Positions 8,370-13,725 of a DNA stretch of 13,725 nt are shown one piece after another. The notes under the pieces are model-generated. The model was not told where the DNA came from, did no database searches, and saw only the letters and a list, made by a program, of their open reading frames with translations. The first letter of the stretch is position 1. Each line of letters opens with the position of its first letter. The stretch covers positions 1 through 13,725 of the forward strand of contig NW_025955703.1 of the NCBI RefSeq assembly GCF_022376445.1, read 5' to 3'. The position numbers and the translations under genes are program-made. The DNA comes from Fomitopsis serialis (Eukaryota; Basidiomycota; Agaricomycetes; Polyporales; Fomitopsidaceae).

Positions 8370-10740
8370 GCACATCACGACACGCCCTCCTTCATGAACT
8401 TTGCAGTATACCGGCCGCGTGTGGCTGTAATGATCCGTACTTTATTCAAATCTGCTCTCAAGAGCGCGTCTTTCTCCCTCCTGACCCTCAGCAGCGGCCG
8501 GGCGGGTTTTAGTGTCGGCCCCGTCGGCATTTGCTGTCGTCGAACAGGGGGCTGCGTGTGGTCGCACGTTGGTTCATGACATGCTTCTTATCGCAGATCG
8601 GCCATCAACATCACCAGCATCAAATTGCGGTGGAAGTCGCACCGATCGCCGCCTGCAATCAAGCTTCCAGTGCGCCGGCGGCGCGCTCCCATCTCCCCTA
8701 CGTCTTCATCACGCCCATCGACTCATCGACATCGACATCAGCATCGACAACGCTGCGCGAGTCTTAGACGGTTTCGGCGTGCCGTGCGGTCGTCGCGCGG
8801 CGTGGGGGGGACAGGGGCTCCACTTCGCTTGCATCGACGGCATCGAATCATCGATACAGGCCATGCATGGTCCAGGACGCTGACACCCCGGCCGGCGACG
8901 AGGGTGGTCGACGACGCTCCTCCTTCACGATTGCCTTGCTTTCCCCCTTTCACCCTCGAATCTCTCGCGCCGTCTTCCGGCCTGTCTCATCCCCACCCGC
9001 AGTCTCACTTTCAGTTGCTCGCTCAGTCTACCACTATCGTCAATCCAGTCTATATCACTCTTATCGGACAACGCTTCCTCCTCCTGCCCAACCGTGTTTG
9101 TGTCTCTCCGACCTCCTCACTACTGCTAAGTTACTGCTACTGCTACTACGGATACTCGATATCCCGCGGAGGGCCCGGTCGGCATCCATCGCATCCTTAT
9201 CCATATATCACTACTGCGGACCCGTCCCCGACGCGTATACATATACCGAATACGAATATACGGCATGCTCACTAGGACGTACGGCGTACGAGGTACAAGT
9301 ACGGAGGTCCAATTGAAATCGGAATTACTACCTGTGATTCAGGCATGGCGCGCGCGCGAAGGCCCTGTGCGCTTGGGATCCGGTCCTCCGTCCTGGGGGA
9401 TCTCGTGTGCTGCGTACTCCGTGCACACGATGTGCACTGCTGCTTAGCCGTGCACTGGGCGTAGGGCTCACCGGCGCTCACCCCCCGAAGCATCCTTCCG
9501 ATCCTTCCTCCGACCTGGCCGCATCTTGACCCGGCGGCCACAGGACCAGAGGACCGCAGGCTTCAGCTTCATAGTTCGCGCCTGTCCTTCGATCGCTCCA
9601 CGCCATGCTTGGTGTGGGTTGCCGATATCACCCCGCGTCCACGGATGGGACGCTATCTGTACGTAAGGTTTAATGCAAACGATCATCACCTTACCTGAGG
9701 AAGTCCGAAGAGTGCTGCTGCATATTGAGTACTCACCTTCGCGTGTTCGTGCGCGCCCCGATGTATGGTGTCATGTCCTTGGCTCACTTACTCGTCCCTG
9801 CTCATAGATTGGATTCTAGTTGTCCTGTGTGTCATCATGCGTGTGGGTGTAGAATACTGTATGATTCGTGGTTCCGTGCTTACCGACTAATAGTACAGCT
9901 CTACAGTGCCGTCCATGGCCGATGCGCTTCCGTCATAGTCCCAAGTTCGTCTCACTGCACTCCTACAATATGTCGATCAGCATACAGTTGTTATCCCCGA
10001 CGCCCAGCAGTGCTTACTCATTCCCCGCATATTACCCCGTCTTCGCGCTCCACGGAACCTTATCGAATGAGCTTAGCATGCGGAGTGCACAGCAAGGATG
10101 TGTGTGCGTCCTTTGGCGGAGATGAAGGGGACCCACGGTGCGTACTCTAGCTCTTGCGTAGTACTGGCCCCGAGAAGGCTCCTACCCAAAGCTTGATCCG
10201 GTCGTCCGGACGGTCACGGTCGGTGGGCGTCCGGACGCACTCATGATGTTCCGGGAGGGCACGTTGTGGGTGCACTGAATTGTACCCCGGGTGGTATGCC
10301 GGCCGCGAGGTAAGTATCAGCAAGCCCGAGGTTGGTCATGACGGAACACACGTTCTGAACATGTGTACTTACTAAGTTCGTTGGACTTCGTCAGAGCCTA
10401 CCTGTGATGAGCTCGGCACATCTTTGCCAAACAGTAGCCTCCGAAAGGTGTGCGCGAGCAAGATGAACACAGGTGCGCCGTGATTGTTTGTCTCGCTGTC
10501 ATGCTGTGACTAAATTGTGCATGTGAAGACCGGCCTGCAGCCTCCTGCAGCCAGTGAGCGATGTACCCCTGGCGACTTCTGGTGTGTCCACCGCTCCCAT
10601 TTCCGTATGTTCTGTGCATTGACTTGGGCACATTGTAGACCTCATGTGGTTTGTATTCTGACGCGCACAACTCAAGGCTCAGGGCATCGCCCTCGATGCA
10701 AGCGGCGGCGATGCGTGTACGCCGCCGTACGTGCATAAGC
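8353..10740. other. Intergenic stretch, no supported gene
   Basis: About 2.4 kb. The first 100-200 bases are presumably the 3' UTR of the Hsp20 gene. Positions 8716-8750 hold imperfect CATCGAC repeats. Around 8930-9130 the plus strand is CT-rich, like the leader of a fungal gene, followed by short ATAC-type repeats (9228-9262). The ATG at 9265 opens only 60 codons with no recognisable features. Several good 5' splice-site sequences occur on either strand between 9700 and 10400 (for example GTAAGT at 10310 plus and near 9793 and 10369 minus) without coding sequence beside them. A noncoding transcript or a gene too broken to read remains possible. Confidence 0.45.
10203..10237. promoter_or_regulatory. 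Twin identical 10-bp palindromes CGTCCGGACG
   Basis: CGTCCGGACG occurs at 10203-10212 and again at 10228-10237, 25 bp centre to centre. Each copy is its own reverse complement. Inverted CCG/CGG triplets are typical half-sites of fungal Zn2Cys6 regulators, so a paired operator is a reasonable inference. The nearest downstream gene starts at 10971, about 730 bases away. Confidence 0.4.
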
Positions 10741-10749
10741 AGTGTCTGG

Positions 10750-10756
10750 CCAATCA
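10750..10756 (+). promoter_or_regulatory. CCAAT box
   Basis: CCAATCA within GGCCAATCAGG, the classic binding context of the CCAAT-binding HAP complex. It lies about 130 bases before the TATA box of the 10971 gene, a usual distance. Confidence 0.5.
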
Positions 10757-10819
10757 GGACACGGGGAATTACTTCAACTTGTTGGCGGATCGCCCGACGC
10801 GATGCGCCCCCGACGCGCG

Positions 10820-10875
10820 CCGCACGTGCGGGTCCGTTGAACAGCGTTCAACAACTCACGTGTTCGACGCGTCGA
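10820..10875. promoter_or_regulatory. Cluster of palindromes with two CACGTG E-boxes
   Basis: Within 56 bases: CCGCACGTGCGG (10820-10831, perfect 12-bp palindrome containing CACGTG); GTTGAAC-AGC-GTTCAAC (10836-10852, perfect 7-bp inverted repeat); a second CACGTG (10857-10862); and TCGACGCGTCGA (10864-10875, perfect 12-bp palindrome). The cluster ends 4 bases before the TATA box. CACGTG is the site of basic helix-loop-helix factors such as the Pho4 and Cbf1 type; dimeric factors are expected at the others. The regulator is not known. Confidence 0.55.
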
Positions 10876-10879
10876 GGGC

Positions 10880-10885
10880 TATAAG
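10880..10885 (+). promoter_or_regulatory. TATA box of the 10971 gene
   Basis: TATAAG inside GGCTATAAGTAGCC. It lies 91 bases before the ATG, followed by a C-rich, then pyrimidine-rich leader (10886-10970), a normal fungal core promoter layout. Confidence 0.6.
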
Positions 10886-10970
10886 TAGCCGTGCCCGCCG
10901 TCTCTGCATCGTCACCTATCGTCCCCGCCCGCCCGCTCACCCCGTTTCATTTAACTCACCCTCTCGAGCC

Positions 10971-12500
10971 ATGCTCATCACACCCCTTATCTTGAAGGGC
11001 ATCGCCGCCCTCAAGAGCATCTTCATCCTCACCTCAGGCGCCTCTGCATCGCGGTACTCCCAGCACGTCAACAAACGCACGATTGGCTCTGGATTTCTAG
11101 TGCTCGGTCTCGCATATGTGACATGTCCTTACGGACGTTCTGACGTACGTAGTCTTATTGTCACTTGCCTTGAAAGACAGGATTCTGATAGATGCGTGGC
11201 TGCAGCCTTGGTGCATCCCACGAGTCACCTCTGGACACGCTCAGCCATCTTCTGGAGTCTCTGTCGATGGATCCCGTTATGTGCCAGACGCGCCCGGGAG
11301 GCCTCGCTCCTCCCTTTCCCAAAGGTCGACTGGTTGATTGCTCCGTCGACTGGGGGCGCTGTAGAGCCTGACGCATCTGGTAAGCTTTCACGTCGATGCT
11401 CAATGTACTCAATCATTCATCTAACTGCCCTACTTGCTTCCCTCCAGTCCCATCGTCTGTCGGTGACTCTTCGCAGTATGACATCGGCATCCCTCCGGCT
11501 CTCGTGGACGTGGACGTGCCCGAGCTCGACTGGTCGATTCCCGAGGCTCCCACTATCCAAACGCCCGAGGTCGCGGAAACGAAGCCCGACTACGTCTCTT
11601 ATGACATCTATCTCGCAACAATCACCTGGGCCCCTGATAACAGCACCATCTGGAGCGCTAGGATCTCTCCCCCTGCCGGGCCTGACGATGTCCTACCCGT
11701 GCGACTACACGAGCTGTCTGTCCTGACGTTCGAAAAGCGTTGCATGAAGAAAGGCACCATCCCGCGACTTGGCGACTGGACCTCGGGCATGATCCTGGGG
11801 TGGCGGGCAGGAGCATTGTTTTGCATAATCATCGACATGCTGGAGTGGCTGGCACCTATCCCTGGGCTGATTCTGCAGGCGTGGTGGACCCTCAAAGACA
11901 CATACTATCCTTCGGCTCTGTTCTTCTCTCGTCGCCGACCCGGGTATCGTCGTTTGCAAAATAGGAGATGACGTGGTTCATAGGCCTTCGCTTGTACGTG
12001 CTCACTTCATTTTCTGTCTTCCCATCATTGATGATGTGTTTCCTAGACTCGTCGAGGAGACGGATGTCTGCGTTGCCTTTATGGACAACCCATCTCCTTC
12101 GGTTTTGGTCTGGTTCGTCGACATCGGTCGACATTGCATTCGACAATACCTGGTCGCGCGTCCGTCTGGTGACTCCTGGCAGGTCAACCCCAGTGGCACC
12201 ACTCGTTCTCTGCGTCATCTCACTATTGTTCGCTTGTGTACGGCCGACAGACGACGCAGAGATCCGACTTGCCCAAGTCTCACGCGCTACACCCTATCCA
12301 CGTCTCGGTTTCGTCTCGGTCTTTCCTCCCTCTCACTCGGTTGGGACACTTGGCCTCGGCGGTTTGTCCTCCCTCTGAGCTTGTCATCTCGTCTCGATCT
12401 GTTCCCATCTTCGATCTGTCACCATCTGGTCACCGCCTGCTTTCACCTCTCTAGGCTCATTCATCACCTGGGTCCTTTCTTGTCTCGATTATGTCTTTAG
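10971..12500 (+). CDS. Unrecognised, probably membrane-associated protein
   Basis: Model: 10971-11379, 11448-11943, 12047-12500 (TAG at 12498), 452 residues without a frameshift. The ATG follows a TATA box and leader. The intron at 11380 (GTAAGC donor, CTAAC branch site, CCTCCAG acceptor) is firm. A possible 36-nt phase-0 intron (11145-11180) with a strong GTACGT donor keeps the frame whether or not it is removed; another acceptor at 11191 would switch frame and soon end. Residues 1-22 and 41-52 are hydrophobic, and residues 250-283 (GMILGWRAGALFCIIIDMLE onward) form the best membrane segment, followed by an Arg-rich patch. The middle, around 138-180, is acidic with Pro-rich repeats of PE/PEL type. 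The 3' end is uncertain. An intron 11944-12046 with a weak GTATCG donor gives the open model, while a much better donor (GTACGT, 11994) would need a frame change near 11968, where stop and ATG overlap. Residues 303-380 read as coding; the last ~70, in CT-rich DNA, are doubtful. Family not recognised. Confidence 0.6.
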
Positions 12501-13725
12501 TCTGGATCTCGTCTTGTCCGACTTTTCGATTCTTCGCATTCAGCCCGTCACGCCTTACAACCGAGGCATCGTGACCCGAGCCCTCGTCCTCCGTCTCTGC
12601 GCCAGTATATCGCCTCTGCCTCCTCCCAGGACCCTTTCGCCCGTCACTGCCTCAACTTCAAATCACCTCAAGGACCTCACACTCTGCCTGTCATTCTGCC
12701 ATCCCAGGAATCTACGTCACCAGCCTGTGCCTCGATCTGCCTTATCCATATGTACTCCTCGCCTCTGGATCCTTACCCGTGAACCCCATCTGCCTCGACT
12801 CAAACGCTTGTCCTTGCCTCTGCCTGCACCGTCCGGAATACGCCCCGACTTTGCATCCTGCCCCGTCTCAGCCGCGCCTACCCCTCTCCCACTTGCCCAC
12901 TCTCGCCCAATCAACTCTCCACCAGTGGCTACCTCGTTCTGGCCTGTGTTTTCGTCGTTCTGGTCTCCGTCAGCTTGTGTTCTTCGCTCTAACCCGCAAG
13001 GCGCCCATCGCAGCCCAAGTTGCATCTGCTGTTTCCCGTTCTACATCGCTTCGCCTCTGTCAGACTGCCTCGTCACTTTGTGGATCTATGGGACTCTTCA
13101 AAGTCGCCTTGCCGTCGCCGCGATCCTATGTATATGGTCCAACACGGTTGTTACCAGCCCCTCACGCCTTCGTCTGTACCACCTCACGGTCGCCGTGCCC
13201 TCCACTTGTCTGCTGCTGCATCGCCACAGCTTCCCGCGCTCTTCCCAGCATCTGGATCCCGATTCGCCTCCCTCCATCCCCGCCTCTTACCTCGAATGGT
13301 ACCGCGCTGTACCCTTCCTGTCTATCCTACTTCCGGCTCATTGCCATCGACTCTGGCAGCCTCGTCTCACGACCGCCGTGCCTCGGCTTCCCGTCTTCCC
13401 CTCGTCTTGTGAACTCATCGCCTTATGTCATTACGCCTCCCCCGGTCACGATTCGCGTCCTACTTGACTTATCAGAACCATTTCCCCTAGTTTCCTTTGG
13501 TCTTGTCCCTCGGATAGATATGTATCTCCTCTTCGCCCTTGGACTTTCTGGTCTTCGTCTCTTGTGCCCCGAAACGACTCTATCGTACTGTACTGTGCGT
13601 ATTTTCGGTCTCGTGAGGACAGGGGCTGCATTCCAGCACCGGACGCGGTGTTGTGGTGCAGTTTTTGCCCTTGTACGGGACAAACAACTATACGTTACTC
13701 AGCTTCTATTTTTTCCTGTATGTCT
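12501..13725. other. Pyrimidine-skewed tract, coding status unresolved
   Basis: The plus strand is about 70-73% pyrimidine in sampled 60-base rows (18 purines in 12301-12360, 16 in 12361-12420, 17 in 13201-13260), so the skew begins inside the preceding gene model. CGTCT and GTCTCG words recur throughout. Because stop codons need purines, long open frames are expected by chance on this strand. One runs 12514-13467 (317 codons), a second 13020-13412, and a third from 12575 to the window edge (383 codons, no stop). The third is the only one open after 13467 and reads protein-like near 13440-13600, so an exon of a gene continuing to the right cannot be excluded. The minus strand shows only short frames. 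No domain was recognised. Confidence 0.4.

Noticed and set aside
8625..9275. 216-codon plus-strand open frame
   Set aside because: Composition follows the CATCGAC repeats and CT-rich tract rather than protein constraints.
9700..10400. Minus-strand multi-exon gene suggested by several GTAAGT/GTGAGT sites
   Set aside because: Splice-like words occur but no coding blocks lie beside them in any frame.
10731..11726. 331-codon open frame starting at 10731
   Set aside because: Its first 80 codons cover the promoter, TATA box and leader; the true start is most likely 10971, and its end runs past the firm intron at 11380 in the wrong frame.
12514..13467. 317-codon plus-strand open frame as a gene
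   Set aside because: It lies in DNA with about 70% pyrimidine on this strand, where stops are rare; the other two frames are also open over much of it, and no domain or splice signal favours it.
1..13725. tRNA, rRNA, CRISPR or intact transposon
   Set aside because: No T-loop-like motif in a cloverleaf context, no regularly spaced direct repeats, and no transposase or reverse-transcriptase motif was seen on either strand.

Overview
The window looks like nuclear DNA of a filamentous basidiomycete, probably an Agaricomycete. Genes are split by many short introns (mostly 50-100 nt) with GT..AG ends and CTRAY-type branch sites. Coding codons favour G/C at the third position. The clearest protein is an Hsp20/alpha-crystallin protein with a long disordered N-terminus. 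No bacterial operons, tRNA, rRNA, CRISPR array or intact transposon could be supported. All gene models were built by hand from reading frame and splice-phase consistency.

Layout, left to right. (1) Positions 1-1962, plus strand: the 3' part of an eight-exon gene (5' end outside the window) for a helical, charged protein with two Cys/His clusters; family not recognised. (2) 1963-4403: about 2.4 kb with no gene I can support. (3) About 5128-4404, minus strand: a short gene or gene remnant with convincing coding exons but an uncertain model. (4) 5520-8352, plus strand: the Hsp20-domain gene, head-to-head with gene 3. It has an unusually long first intron (798 nt) and a reading-frame break near 7280. 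A perfect hairpin overlaps its stop codon. (5) 8353 to about 10740: about 2.4 kb with no supported gene, holding a CT-rich tract, a CATCGAC-type repeat and a pair of identical 10-bp palindromes. (6) 10750-12500, plus strand: a promoter with CCAAT box, two E-boxes, several palindromes and a TATA box, then an unrecognised, probably membrane-associated protein gene. (7) 12501-13725: strongly pyrimidine-skewed DNA in which all three forward frames stay open for long stretches; coding status unresolved.

The genes show no evident shared pathway; the order looks like ordinary fungal gene arrangement. Most worth following up are the two genes of unrecognised family (1 and 6), the palindrome-dense promoter at 10820-10885, the Hsp20 gene structure, and the pyrimidine-skewed tract at the right edge. 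No clearly new system such as a defence island or biosynthetic cluster is visible.
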